NCBI RefSeq assembly: GCF_000801105.2
Contig: NC_079516.1
Coordinates: 41,024,908-41,088,907, forward strand
DNA length: 64,000 bases
Direction: 5' to 3'
DNA from: Raphanus sativus
Lineage: Eukaryota > Streptophyta > Magnoliopsida > Brassicales > Brassicaceae
The notes beneath the pieces were generated by a model that was given only the letters and a program-made list of their open reading frames with translations, had not been told where the DNA came from and searched no databases. Of this stretch, positions 20,863 to 34,019 are shown piece by piece (position 1 is the stretch's first letter; the number at the start of each line of letters is the position of its first letter). The position numbers and the translations under genes are program-made.

Positions 20863-23571
20863 CTAGGGGTATTCCGGCGCTACGCGCCGGGTTCAGACGT
20901 TTTATTTTTTAGTTGAATTCAATTTATTTATTTGTTTCATTTGTTAGTTGTTAGACATGTATGTTAATTTGTTTTTTTTTTGTTTGATTCAGTTAAAATA
21001 GTATAAGTAAGTGGTAGTTGCACCAAAGTAAGTATTCTTGAACTTTAAACATAAAGTAAAGTCTATGTTCCGAAGGTAAAATATTGTAAATGCATGTGTT
21101 TGTTTTTCAAGATATGAAAGGAGTTTATGTGTCCGTTTGTTTTTGTCAGATTGTTAATATTTATGTAAAGTATATGTAATATTTTATATTGTGTGTAGAT
21201 TAGTGCCTAACCAAATTAATATTCGTTATTTATATTGATGTTGCATTGTATTAATAATTTAATGAATTTTTTCATTAATATTGTTTTCTAATTAAGGGAA
21301 GATATTTGTATATATTTTTTATAGATTTCTTTGGGTGCACAGTTTCTAAACAGTTGACATATAATCAAGTGTTCTTGACAATTATAAATTTAGAGTCCTG
21401 ACTTATAAATGGATTTTATGAGTACATGTTAAAAGAACGCAGAGTTGGAGTCCTTAGCTTTGCACGTCATGTTAATGCATTTTTGACTCCTGCTGACTTA
21501 AAATGGAAGAGGTTTTACTAATGCTAGCGATGCAATTTGTATTTTTTAACTACTGTAATTGTTTTACGGTTCGCATGTATAGATGAATACCTTTTATGGT
21601 TTTATCTTAAACAGAAACTTGATAATAGGAGTCGATACATAAGGGAGTAGTAATCATTTAAAAAAAGTAATTAACAATAAAATACTTTTTTTTAATAGAA
21701 TTAGTGTAACTTTCTCTTGGTTTTTAAAGAGTAAAGTAAACAATAACATAATTTTCTATCTATGAGCAATGTAATCGACAAATGGCACTTGGAGTAAGAT
21801 GGATATATAGCTTTTGAATACTCGTAATCACATTAAATATAATACTCTGATCTAGTTAGCGAGACATTATGAGCTAAGAAATTGTATTGGAACTATATCC
21901 TCTTATTTGTTTTTACAATGGCAAGAACAAACCATTATGTCTGTTACGTTTCTTTACTGATTCAAGCAGTTTAAGCACATAAGATGATCATGGAAATGAA
22001 CAGAACTCTGTGAACCTGCACATAAATGCATATATATGACATGCAAGCAGAGACCGAAATTTTAGGTGCAAAATGATCAGGACTGCAAATGATGACTAAA
22101 GAATCCTGCTCTGACAGCAAATTATCTGTTCAAGAGATAAAAGGAAGAGGAAACCAGAAGAATTATACTCCCTCTGTTTTTTAAAGATACATATTCTAGA
22201 CTTTTCACATATATTAAGAAATCACATTAAAAATGCATTGATTTTTGTGAATAACAATTTTCCATAATTTTTAACCAATAAAAATTCAATAAACACAATT
22301 AATTTTCTTGAAGTTAACAGATTTTTATTAAATAATACATTGAAAAAGTAAAAAATCTATCTTTTTAAAACAAATTTTTTTCCTAGAATATGGATCTTTA
22401 AAAAACAGAGGGAGTATAATCTTTGTAATTCATTGGGCGAAGATGATGAATGCAAGCATATACTATCCGGCCTTACAATTAATTGCAAAGCAATAGCACC
22501 CAGCTGTGTGGGTTGTGAGAGTGTCAAGTGGAAAAAGATCTGAATATTAAAGTAACATTTTGGTGCAGAAAAAATAAATAAAACTAAGCTAGGGAATTGT
22601 GTGTAGGAAAAGATTAAAATTCAAAACCTCACCAAGTGCAGTAGTCAAGAAGAAATGATATCCTGACATGTTCCAAGCAATTTTATTAACCAGTCATAAG
22701 AAGAGGAAAGCTAAGGAAGCTTTCCATACACCGCTAGAAAATCATTTTCCAAGCTATAGTACATATTCCAAAGCATGAACTAACTTTCACAACCAAAATG
22801 ATTGTTACATGGAAGGAACGTAGATGAAATATAACCACATAAGCTTGGAATAAACATACCAAAAAGAAAGCCATAAAAAAAAATTAACGATTAACATGAA
22901 TCTTAGCTTTCTTGACCTCACACAACTCATTTTTTTCATGTCAGCCTACAGTAACAAATTTGAACAATTTGTACCACAGCTCAATAACTGCAACTGGCTA
23001 ATGACAAAGACGACTCGATATGCATCAAAAACTCAATCAACACCGATAAACTCACCTCCTTTCTCCACATTATCGCAGAAAGAGATAGTTCGCATCGACT
23101 GTCTCAGCATAAAGGCTTATTTTTCAAGTCACAGAAAAGGAACTGAAGGTTGCCATGCCCATTGTTGAACCTTTGGGTTTCCATACGGTCATACGGAGAA
23201 AGTGCTTTATAGAAAAGTAACAATTGAGGAGATGGATGATTTTGAGTAAGGCGTAGTGGAATGAATGGTGTAAAGTATGGTTATGGCAATCTTAAATACT
23301 TGGATTCAGTGTTGACGGGAAGCGTTACACAGGGGCGGTGGCGAAGGTGTAAGGTCAAGATAGCCTACCGGCTATGTCTGGTAAGAAAAAAGAGTTAGGT
23401 CTGGGTTTTGTCAGCAATGGGCCAATTTAAAAGTAAGGCCCAGATAACAGAAATATAAAACACGACAATTTAAGATACGATTTTAGGTGCTGACGTGGCG
23501 CAAAACTCCCTATCCTTCTTGATGACGTGGATGGCTTGAGATGCCAGAATTGTCAACTATATATATATAGA
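20863..23571 (-). mobile_element. Helitron (2.7 kb), non-autonomous
   Basis: The minus-strand 5' end is TCTATATATATATAGTTGAC (preceded by A). The 3' end is hairpin CCGGCGCGTAGCGCCGG, then AATACCC and CTAG followed by T. No helicase or Rep frame is present. A MITE (22168-22414) has inserted inside. The 5' third (23300-23500) carries GGGCC-rich sequence, but no gene capture is provable by eye. Confidence 0.75.
22168..22414. mobile_element. Stowaway-type MITE inside the Helitron
   Basis: CTCCCTCTGTTTTTTAAAGA at the left is mirrored by TCTTTAAAAAACAGAGGGAG at the right, with TA on each side (22166-22167, 22415-22416). The long, nearly perfect inverted ends make this a clear call. Confidence 0.88.
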
Positions 23572-23836
23572 TATATGTGAGACTAATCCATTCATTGGTC
23601 ATTGGCTTTGAGATGGAAATCAATCTAAGTTTCTAACTTAGCAAACCAAACAAATCAATCGTGTCATGTGTAATACCTTAAACTCTAGCTAGAAGAAAAC
23701 TGGAACAAATACAAAAGAGTAATAGACTTGGTTGCAATAATTAGCTAATGAAAAACAAAGTACCGTTCAGTTTCACTTCCCGTTGAAATACAACCATTTT
23801 CAAGAGTATTATAGCAATGGGCTGATACGAATACGA

Positions 23837-26800
23837 TCAATCACGCTTGAAATAAGGTTTGAGATAACGAAAAAATAAATAGTTGACTAAGTAGTCAAAC
23901 ATTTCAGGAGTCACACTGTTTATCAAAAACATCCATTTTAACCAAGATGGCTCTTCTATGTATGTCTCTCCTCTAGCGATTCCTCTGAAGATTGCTTTTG
24001 CACATTTAGTCACTGATTCCGAGAGGAAAAAATCTGAACCATACTATATTGTACAATAAACCACAAAAAAAGTAAAAAAAAGGGTTAGATTTATATGAAT
24101 ACAAGTCTAAAATTGTTTGCAAGTGTTATTATTTACCTTTTCTACAAAGTGAGGAGTGGTCATATCTGTAGATATAACTCCGGGGAAAACGATTGTTATT
24201 TTGATATCCGGACTGAGCTCAACTCTTAGTGTCTCAAAGAATCTCACCAAAGCTGCTTTGCTTGCCTACAACGGTAACCAAGTGAAATCAATAGTCATTG
24301 CTCATAGTAGTTTCTTCTTTTTTGTTTTTGCGAAATAGTTAAAATATTTGTGTGTTGTCATTTCGTAAGAAAAACTTACTGAATAGACGCTCGCCAATGA
24401 CAAGGGTATACTAGCTGCACCAGAAGTAATCACAATGATCTTTCCTTTGCTCTTTCGAAGATGAGGAATGGCAAAATAAGTGATGTATGTTGAACCCCAA
24501 AAGTTAATATCCTTAATGCACAAAGAAAAAGATTAGGTAGCCAATATAAAGCTTGGTTATTGATATTTGACTGTTTTACTCTTTGCATTATAAAATATTA
24601 CTAGGAGTTTTCATTCACCATGTTCACAGATAATTTTTTAAAAAATATTATTATTTATTATAAATAAATTTTTCATTGTTTATATTTTAATTTTATTAGT
24701 TAAGAAAATCATAATGTAATTATTTTTAGTTTTGTTTATTCAAGTTTACTTTTAATTTTAATTTTATTTGTTTAAATTTTAATAGAAGTAATTTACATTT
24801 TATAAATATTTTATTCTTATTATAATTTATTTAGTTACTTTTATTTTAAATATGTGTCTTTTTAAATATATAAATTAGTTATAATAAATATATACATTAA
24901 ATATAAATAACATATGTAAATTGCAAAATATATAATTATAACTACACTTATTTCGACAATATGAAAAAAAGAAACACCTTTGACAATTCACTACCGAAGG
25001 AACTCAAAAATATGAAGCTTGTATTTATGAAAATAAAATTTATGAAAGTTTTTAAGATAAAAATGGAGAAGAAACGAGAACAAATGTAATTTTTTGTTTT
25101 ATAATGGAGAAAAATGGATATAATTTGAATTCTTGAATTTTAGAGTTCAAAATAGTATTACATGATGGTTGGAAAAATTAACGAGAAATTTGACGATAAT
25201 GGCATTGTTTTAGTAAGGAAAAATTGATGATAACAACATATTCAAAAAGAAATCGCACTTTAGAGAATCTCAAAGTTGGTTATGATGGCAGCCTAATTAA
25301 TCAAAAATAGTTATTAAAAATATATATTTAAACTTCTTTCATTAGAATCTGTTTTCTTTTTTTTTTTTTTTTTTTTTTTAAACTCTCTCTCTAGAAAAGG
25401 CTCTAACCTCTCTCTAGAAACCAACCACCGCGATTATCGATTCCGGCCGACGGCGTGGGCCTCCACGGCCACCGTCGGTCCGGCTCTGTTTTTCTGTTTT
25501 CTTTTCGTGTTGTTTTGCTTTTCTTCTTTTATCCCGGCATGGTTGGTTCCGTTGAGCCGTTTTGTCCGGTCTTTAGCCTCCAGTATCGCATCTTTCGTAT
25601 GATGGATATCTGGCGTTTAGACTCTGGGGCCGCGCCGGTTCCTATTTGGTGGTGGTCGCCGGCTTTCGTTACCATGGAAGTGCTCAAGCTGAGGTGGAGT
25701 GGTCGCGTTGTGTTTGGTGGCCGAGTTCGGGTGAGCTTTCGATTCCTTCGACGGATGCTCAACGAAGCTGCGGCGGATTTGTATTGATCCTGAATCCCGA
25801 GATTTCCAATACAGTCGTTGGGAATGGCTTTCGGTGGTCCTGGTGGTGTCCCGGTTGAATCCGGAGTTTACTTGTCTTGATTTTCAGCGACGAGCTTCAA
25901 TTGGAAATGAAATCGGTGGCTCGTGTTTCCGGCGGAGTTTTGGGCAGCGGTCTCGGCGGCGTTTTCCAGTCGGTGGAGATGGTGGATCTGCATGTTCAAA
26001 CACGCGTCTCTTTGGTGGTCGGTTTCGACACGTGGAGGCGGTGTCGCTAATGTGTGGATCACGTTTTTCCACTTGGGCTTGGATTTTCGTTTGGTCTGTG
26101 GGCCTGTTTGTTTGGTCTTTTGGTTTTGGGCTTTGTTCTTTCGGGCCCTAGTTGTAAATTTTACTTTTCTGGCCTTTGGGCTTTTATAATATGATGGCAA
26201 AAAAAAAAAAAAATCTGTTTTCTTTTATCAAGTAATACCTACACAATACACAAGTAATAACTCATACCATTATAAAAATACGATCTGGCCAAGGAACATG
26301 AAAAAATAAGAATCTTTTAATAATACACAGCACAATCAAAATATTAATATTTATCTTAGCCACATGAAAATAAATATTTAAAACATGAAAATCTATAACA
26401 CTAAATCATGATCTAGTATAACTTGAAAATGGATCTTAAAAACTTACCATAATAGGATTAGCGTCTTGAATTTGAGTGAAATCTTCGAAAAGAATAGTTT
26501 GAAATACACCAGCATTGTTGATCAAGTGGTCTACTATCTAAATATAATAACTTGATCAGCGTAATTATCAAATAAATAAACTGGACAACAATTTAATATT
26601 ATTTATCGCAGATACATAGCTAAATGATGTCTATTTCGTATATAACAGAAATATGTACACATGATATTACGAGTTTACCTTAGGTATCCATAAATCTCAA
26701 ACTAAGACTAAGATATAGAAAATATATTACTTTTTTTTTTGTAAAAAGAAAATATATTACTTACGTTTACCAAAATGATGAATCGTATCATCGATTAACT

Positions 26801-29491
26801 TCTTGCAGTCATTAATATTAGCAACATCACCAGGTATGACGAGGACATCACCAGATCCTAATTGATGTGATTTTTGGGCTACTATCTCTAGACGATCCCT
26901 TCTTCGAGCAACGAGAACCAAACACGCTCCTTTCTTTGCATACTCGTAGGCTACATGCTTTTTTCAAACCCGACAAGACAACAACATAACCAATCATATG
27001 CCAATTCATGTGGTTTATATCATTAGTCATTTTACGTCGTAGTTAGATCAATATATGATACATAATAAATTATTATAACTAACAGTGTACAGTCATTTTT
27101 CTTCAAAAAACAGTGTACAGTCACTGCTGATTTATCAGCACAATATAATTGCAAGAGATGACCTATACCAATTCACGTGGGACCAATATACTATATTATC
27201 TCCTGGTTGTATTTAAATCAATAATAATATATAATGACTAAAGATGACAAATGTTCAATCAAATATCGCTAGGGAAAACGAATTTAATTGTCAACATTCA
27301 AATTTGGTAATAAAATATCAATTTTTCGGTAAACAAAAAAATATTTATTTTTATTGAAAAACAATTTTAATCATAAATTTTTATTGATCATATTATTTTA
27401 ATCCTAACGTTAGTCAACAGTTATACTTAATTAACATCAAGCATAAAATGGTTTTTAAAGTTAATTTCTTTTTTGGCAAAAATATATATAAACATTTTCC
27501 TAAAATATTAAATTTAATGTATTGAAAATATATTTTAATAACTATAGCACCAATGATAAAATTATAAATAATAAATAATTCAAACCAAAATATTAATTCA
27601 TTTTATCCAAGTAAACTTTTTATAATTTTCATTTATATTCTTAAATAATTAGATAACATATCACTAATTGAGTACTTAGTTATAAAAAGATTATGAAAAA
27701 CTTTTATAATATTACTGTCAAAAAATTTGTTAGTGAAATATTAATTCAAAATTTTTATTCTCAAACGAAAAGAGTTATCTGAAATAAAATTTATCTAATT
27801 TCTATAATTGTGTTATAAGATTCCTTCTGCATTTTATTTAACGAACAATAATTTTAACTAAAAAACTGTTAAGATCCAAAATGTTGCTATATACCATTAA
27901 TTTATTCTTGTAAGAACTAAAAATGTATTAATATTTTACAAAACAAAAGTTTTTAAAAATTTGATAATAAAATTATGAAACATAATCCAAATAGGACTAT
28001 GTGAATAATTACAAAAAGTGACATAATTATCGTAAATAATTATAAAAGTTCTTTACAATTATTTAATAAATAATTATTAGACTAATGATATGTTAACTAA
28101 ATATTTGAATATTAATAAAAATTATTTAAATTTTATTTTGAATAAAATAATGTATTATATATATTTTTTATTAAAATTTATAGTTACTAAATAATTTATT
28201 CTAAAATTTAACTTCCAATTTTTTTTAAAAAAAACTATTGATTTTATTTTTTCCAAAAAAATAATCAACTTTAAAATCATTTTAGGCATACTTTTAGTCA
28301 ACTATAAGTCTATAACTATTGACTAACGACAGTACTAAAATGATATGGTCAACGAAAGTTTATGATTAAAATGGTTTTTCAAAAAAAAATTGAGTACTTT
28401 TTTGGTTTAACGAAAAATAATACTTTATTTCAACAACATTTGAAAGTTGATGATTTTAATAAAATAGATTGGCTGAATGATCTTTACTACGGTTTATGAA
28501 TATTTGAAACTTAAAATTTAATAGGAACATACAAGCTAGCATGTTGTGCTAGCATTTGTGTCCAAGTTAATCTACTACAAACTTTGCTTCTGAATAATAT
28601 AAAGCTTAACTTGTACGTTTATATAATATTAAATAAAATATGATTTAGTTTTATGATGGTTTACTTGAAATTTAGCTCAAAAATAATATTCGGAGGACAC
28701 AAATGCTAGCACAAAATCAGCAGAAAAATATTATTTTGAGTCAAACCAACAAGTTACAAGACATTACAAATCTACTTATCTGGTTCTTATTTTATGTTCA
28801 TTACAGATAAAATTATGATCTTATATGCCGTAGATTTGTTTCATTTTGTGGGAGTGTAAATTATAAAGTTCAAAGATTTTAATGTTAGTTTATAGAATAT
28901 TTAAGCATCAATACATTCTCAAAAGTAACATAAATTTATTAATGATATGAAAGTTGAATTTCTAAATTTTAATTAATATGTATATGGTAAAATAAACTAT
29001 TTTCTTATTTTATACAAATATATATTCTTAAATAAAAATATACAAAAGAAACTTTTGTAAATTAATAAAATACCATAGTCTTAATATTATTAATTTATAG
29101 TTTTACTGTAACTGCAAAAGATGATTTAATCTGTTGACGTTTTGAGAAATTCTAGTTTAATTATCTAACACCACAACTTGCAATCATTACCAAATTCTAA
29201 TGACTAGATTTACTAGTCGTTAGTTAATTGGTGGTGGCCAATACAATTTTTTACTTAAGAGACGAATAATAAAACATGGTAGAAAAGGAAGCATGGCATA
29301 CCAAGCTAACTAACCTCTCCAATGCCGGAGGAAGCTCCAGTGATTAGAACTACTTTTCTGGCCACATTTTCAAAGCTCAGGTGCTTATAGAGACGAATCA
29401 CAAGTTTGCCCAAAAGGTACGATGGGTACAAGAGGAAGAGAAAGATGATGGTAAGAGGAGGAAGAAAAATATTGAGAATGGTGTTAATCAT
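23837..29491 (-). CDS. Membrane-anchored short-chain dehydrogenase/reductase (HSD/steroleosin-like)
   Basis: Six exons: 29491-29315, 26957-26765, 26533-26448, 24511-24380, 24265-24137, 24043-23837; 307 residues, frame closed throughout. It is the counterpart of the Arabidopsis HSD2/HSD3 pair (At3g47350/At3g47360); which one I cannot say. An N-terminal hydrophobic anchor (residues ~5-30) precedes the Rossmann fold with TGASSGIG (51-58) for NAD(P) binding, NNAG (129-132), catalytic Ser182 and the YSASK motif (Tyr195, Lys199), all intact. The family reduces or oxidises hydroxyl groups on steroid-like lipids; the substrate is unknown. Intron 1 (2.4 kb) and intron 3 (1.9 kb) are much longer than the others because they hold transposable elements, including a retroposon near-identical to R2. 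Confidence 0.88.
24601..25275 (-). mobile_element. Possible decayed Helitron in intron 3 of the SDR gene
   Basis: CTAG at 24601-24604 preceded by A, with a weak hairpin (CTGTGAACATGGTGAAT on the minus strand), could be a 3' end. TCTCTAAAGTGCGATTTC near 25275 could be a 5' end, but it is preceded by T rather than A. Tentative. Confidence 0.28.
25361..26211 (+). mobile_element. Poly(A) retroposon R3 (Sadhu-like) inside intron 3 of the SDR gene
   Basis: It is nearly the same sequence as R2 (19077-19908) with its own 15-bp target duplication, AATCTGTTTTCTTTT, at 25346-25360 and 26212-26226, and a 14-A tail. It lies in antisense orientation to the SDR gene. The 5' end is preceded by a ~20-nt T run absent from R2. 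No conserved protein. The open frames it contains mirror those of R2 and are not counted as genes. Confidence 0.9.
27309..28432. mobile_element. ~1.1-kb terminal-inverted-repeat element in intron 1 of the SDR gene
   Basis: The outer ~130 bp are inverted copies: TTTTTCGGTAAACAAAAAAA at the left against TTTTTCGTTAAACCAAAAAA on the reverse strand at the right, and further in AACGTTAGTCAACAGTTATA against GTCGTTAGTCAATAGTTATA. The interior is AT-rich and non-coding. The target duplication was not resolved. Confidence 0.6.
28543..28713. repeat. Short inverted repeat around TGTGCTAGCATTTGTGTCC
   Basis: TGTGCTAGCATTTGTGTCC at about 28543 reappears inverted at about 28695 with ~130 bp between. It could be a tiny MITE or a hairpin in the intron. 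Confidence 0.6.
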
Positions 29492-32300
29492 TTTTTGTAT
29501 GTTGAACTTTAGTACTGACAGAAGACTAATATTAATAAAGCTAGAAGGTGAGGTAAAATGTAAATGCAGAGGGTTCGTTGGCCCTCATAAAGTTAGGTAC
29601 TGGATAAAGCAAACATGGTCAAATTAACTAAAATATCTGCTAAACTAGATCCGGTGCCCTCTGAACGGAAATGGGGAAACTTGTGTTTCCGGCCGCCAAT
29701 AATCAAATTATGTAAGCAGTAATGGTAGTGATGCTGTTATGTTGACAAGAAGGAGCGAGTTTAATCTCCTGTGAAGACGTAAAAAATGTTAAAATATATT
29801 ATTTTTTGGCCATTTCTTAATATTTGCTTCTACTCTTATAACTACAAGGACCTGCTTTGATTATGACTATACCTACGTCGAAAGATAAGCAGTTGGGCAA
29901 CCATTTTTTATATATCATATTTCCTACTTTTTTCTTTGATAATCCAGGAGCATCCAATAGGTCTAAATCCAATACAAGTAATTTAGGCAATGGTTACATT
30001 GCCTTTCCTACTTTCGGCAATGGTTAATTGATTATATCGTAAGGGCATAAAATTTTGTTATTTACTAAACAATTGTTATTTATATTTAACATCAACTCGT
30101 ACAGATGCAGTAGCAGTGTGGTGTTACAGAAGTTGTATGTTTTCATAATTTTTTTAATAAAAGTGATTCGTAGAATAGAAGTAGTGTACATTATTAAAAT
30201 TAACATAAAATTTAACACTATAATATATTTATTAAAATAATATATATTAAATTATAAGATATATTAATAATATATTTGTTATTGAATTAATGAATCTTAT
30301 TTACTTACGTAAATTAAATTAAATTAAATTTTAAATGTGGAATATTATTATTTTTAAAAACATCAATGTAAAATTATTTAAAATAATAAAATTTATTTTA
30401 AATATAAAATTAAATTTTGATATTATTAAATAAAATAAATTAGTTATTTATAATTTATATATAAATTATCATTATTTATTTATTGTAGAGCAGTAAATGA
30501 TTCATATATAATATTATCATAAAATTAATATATAATATATAATTTTTTTTTCTAAATAATATAGATATGATTATTTTCTAATATATAATATATAAATATA
30601 TAATATATTATATTTTATTCTATTTTTATTAAAAATACTGAATGATATGTATAATTATATATATTATATTATATTTTGAATCTAAACTATTTTATTTTAG
30701 AAAAAGTTAAAATATTAAATTTCAAATATTATTTTTAAAAATATAAATTTATTTTTGGATATAAACATAATTTTTTATACTATTAAATAAAAATTAATTA
30801 ATTATAGGTAATTACTTTTAAAATTTTATATTCTTACTGTAAATCATCTACAAGAATTCTATATTAGAGTATTGAGCAAAGAACATTTTGTAAATGTTTT
30901 TCTAAATATTTATGCCATAAATGTTGATTAGAGAACATATTAGAATATAATGAGTATACCGATGTTTTTTTTTTTTTTGCTAAAAGATTTTCAAAATAGA
31001 AGATGACGGCGATGTATACCGATGTATACCGATGTTCTGCCAATCAATCATTTAATAGAGCTTAACACATTGTACAACTTGAAGAAGACGTTTTTTTTCT
31101 TGGACAACCATATTATTATTTGACCCGCCATGTGGTGTTAATACAGTATAAAAATATCTACAAAATGTTAATAAAGAAAAACTAATACTTTAAAGTTATG
31201 AAAAGTATGCATGATAGGAGTTTTCGCCTTAGAAGAATCTATTTAAAAGAAAATCTAGATTAATGAATATGAAATCTCTGAAAACCGTTTTGTTTGGTTT
31301 GGTAAAATGTAAAAAGAAGAGCAACCTTATTGGTTGACCCTTGATTTTGGATATCCCTGACCAAAAATAATATTAGTTTAATATGTTTTTATTTGAAAGT
31401 TCATATTTTTTTTTGTTTTTATCTAAAATAAATCCTTTTTTTTGTCGACCCAATTTTCTAAAATAAATCCAATGGAAGAAAGACATAGCTCTAATGTGTC
31501 CACATACAAATTTGGAACTATGCATTAATTTCACGTGTAAAACTCCCCCCCCCCCCCCCAATTACAAAAAAGTTCAAAAAAAAATCAAAGAAATAGTACC
31601 TTTCATTTTTCAAGGTTACTAATTGTTTTTCTGCATCATATGCAATAATAAAAGTTTTATCTGCAAAATAAAGCTTTTTAAATTTATATTATTTTTTAAA
31701 AATTAAATTTATTAATTATAAGTTTTTATTATTTACTTACAAAAATGAATTTAAAATTTTAATTTAATTATATAAAATAAAATAAAATAAATAATTTTTG
31801 TTTCAATTTATATTTAATAATATATATGTATATTTCCAAAACTTTCTATTTATTTTGGTTAAAATATATAAAATCAAATTTTATAAAACTAAGAGAAAAT
31901 TTTGTTAGATATATAGTTATCAAAACGTAAATCTAAATGATATTTCTAAAATTTTCAGATATTAAAGATAACCTAATGGTATTGAAATTAGAAATTAAAT
32001 TTGTTTTAAAAATGCATAATTTTTTTTAAGTATTGTTCTAGTGATATATATAACTATAAAAAAGGAAAGACATAATATTTTGTAAATTGTAAAATATTAT
32101 TATTTTACTACTATTATATTATTTATTTTATATTAATAATGATTTATGAGTTATTACCATATTTAAAAAAAGGTTTACCAAAAATATAAATCAATATGAA
32201 AGATAAATTTCCTTGTCATAATTAGTTTCAATATAAATGTTCATGTCATTATTTTTCTTTTAAAACAAATGTGGTTATAACACATTGCAAATCATTTCTC
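29492..32300. other. AT-rich intergenic DNA upstream of the SDR gene
   Basis: The right flank of the SDR gene should contain its promoter. The rest (30.0-32.3 kb) is extremely AT-rich with no supported gene. It contains a run of 15 C at 31545-31559 and a short tandem of GTATACCGAT near 31013. Confidence 0.45.
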
Positions 32301-32312
32301 AAGTAATGTATA

Positions 32313-32517
32313 GAGAATTTCGCCAATGTAAGACTTTCTTCTCAAATTTCACAATCCGACATATTCCAAGGGCGCAGAACACTATGGCGGACAAGCTTGC
32401 ACATGGTGCAAGGAGTTCACTTTCAGCTATGTTATATGTCGACTCGATACCTCCGGTTTGACTTTCTGGACCGGTGGAATCACGTTAGAGTAGTATATTG
32501 TTGTCAAAAAAAAAAAA
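32313..32517 (+). mobile_element. 5'-truncated LINE, RNase H tail, with target duplication
   Basis: The last ~200 bp of a LINE: the frame gives FRQCKTFFSNFTIRHIPR, then AQNTMADKLAHGAR and YVDSIPPV, typical of the C-terminal RNase H domain of plant LINE ORF2, then a stop and a 13-A tail. A 12-bp direct repeat, AAGTAATGTATA, flanks it (32301-32312, 32518-32529), so this is a bona fide 5'-truncated insertion rather than a random relic. Confidence 0.85.
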
Positions 32518-32859
32518 AAGTAATGTATATAGAATAGCAATGCATTTAAATTTCACATTTAATTCTTTTTTTTTCTTTTTTCTTAAACGGCAATTAAATC
32601 AAAAATCTAAAATACAAATTAACGCATGTATTAGGCTACCAAAAACAGGGATGAAAAATTGAAAACTAACAAGTGCGATAACAGCTTTTCAGCAAATTAA
32701 TAGTGAGAACAATAAATGAATTCATTAGTTATTATGGAATAAAATGTTAAATATAGAAAAATATGGGTGAACAAGTTTTCATGATTTACAAGATTTTAAT
32801 ACAGTTTTATTAGCTAAATAATTGTGAAGATTAGTAGATAAACCAAAGTTGTGGCAAAG

Positions 32860-33900
32860 TCTCTTCTTTGGTAAGGGGTCACTTGTCCCAAATGAATTTT
32901 TTAAAATTAGATCTGAGTATTCGGATCTTCAGATGGGGTTTGGATCAGATTTTATCAGATCCAAGGTTTTTCAGGTCCTAGTCTTAGATTTAATAAGGTC
33001 TATTAGAATTTATCGGTTGGGGTTCAATTCGGCTATACCTGAACTTCAACAAAACTTTGAGTTTTGTTGATTGTAAGAGAATGGTCGAAAGTAAAAAAGA
33101 AAGATGAATTTGCAAGTTCTTTAGATTAATATTAAAAGTATGATTTTTCCTCACGCTACAAGCTTGTATATATACAAGAACCAAATTCCAGATCATACTA
33201 AGATATTGACAACTATAATAAAGATAAATATGATATTCTGAAGATAATGGCGAAAACCAACTAACTAAGAAAACCCAATTTAAACATAAAGTGTTGGTTC
33301 CCTCCACATAGGACTGGATAAAATCTGATCTAAAAATAGTACTGAGTCATATTCAAAACTTGTTAAATATTTAAACGGATTCAAAACTTTTGTAGCTAAA
33401 GAGTCGAAACCAAATCCAATCTGAACTAAAATATTTCAGGTATTCGAATCATATTTATACTTGAATATATTAGTTATTTTTATATTAGATATCCAAAAAT
33501 CCAAGGTGTATAAGACACTTTGAATTTTTCCAAAATATTTAAAAATGTATATAGAAATAATCAAAAGTAAATATCTAAATTAGTTGAAAATACTTAAAAC
33601 ACCAAAAATACTTAAAATATATATTGTTTTTCATATAAATATTCAATCTAAACCAATTTTTATGTTAAATTTAGGTATTTTGGCATTTCATTACTCAAAT
33701 TTATATGTTATATATTATTTTAGTTTTATATTTGAGAAATGTAAAGTATACATAAATTTCAAATTTTTAAAAATAATTTAAATGAGTTTTCCGAACCCGA
33801 ACCGAACCCGTAAAAATCAAAACCAAACCGAATAAAATTTTATAAATACCTGAATGAGACTGGAATCTTTTATCCCGAAAACCCAAAACCCAAATAGAAC
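32860..33900. repeat. TE-like AT-rich region with CCGAACCCGAACC motifs
   Basis: The 33790-33910 segment has CCGAACCCGAACCGAACCC-like sequence and 32920-33010 has GGATCTTCAGATGGGGTTTG-like sequence, both of a kind common in Brassicaceae transposon ends. Element boundaries were not resolved and there is no gene. Confidence 0.35.
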
Positions 33901-34019
33901 CTAATCGAACCTGATTGGGTAGTTGAACTCCAACCCTTATCTCCATGTACGAAGAGTAGTGGCGTGAACAGTTGTGGAGATAACGATGTGTTGCATCAGG
34001 CCTCTCCAAGTAGAAAAAG

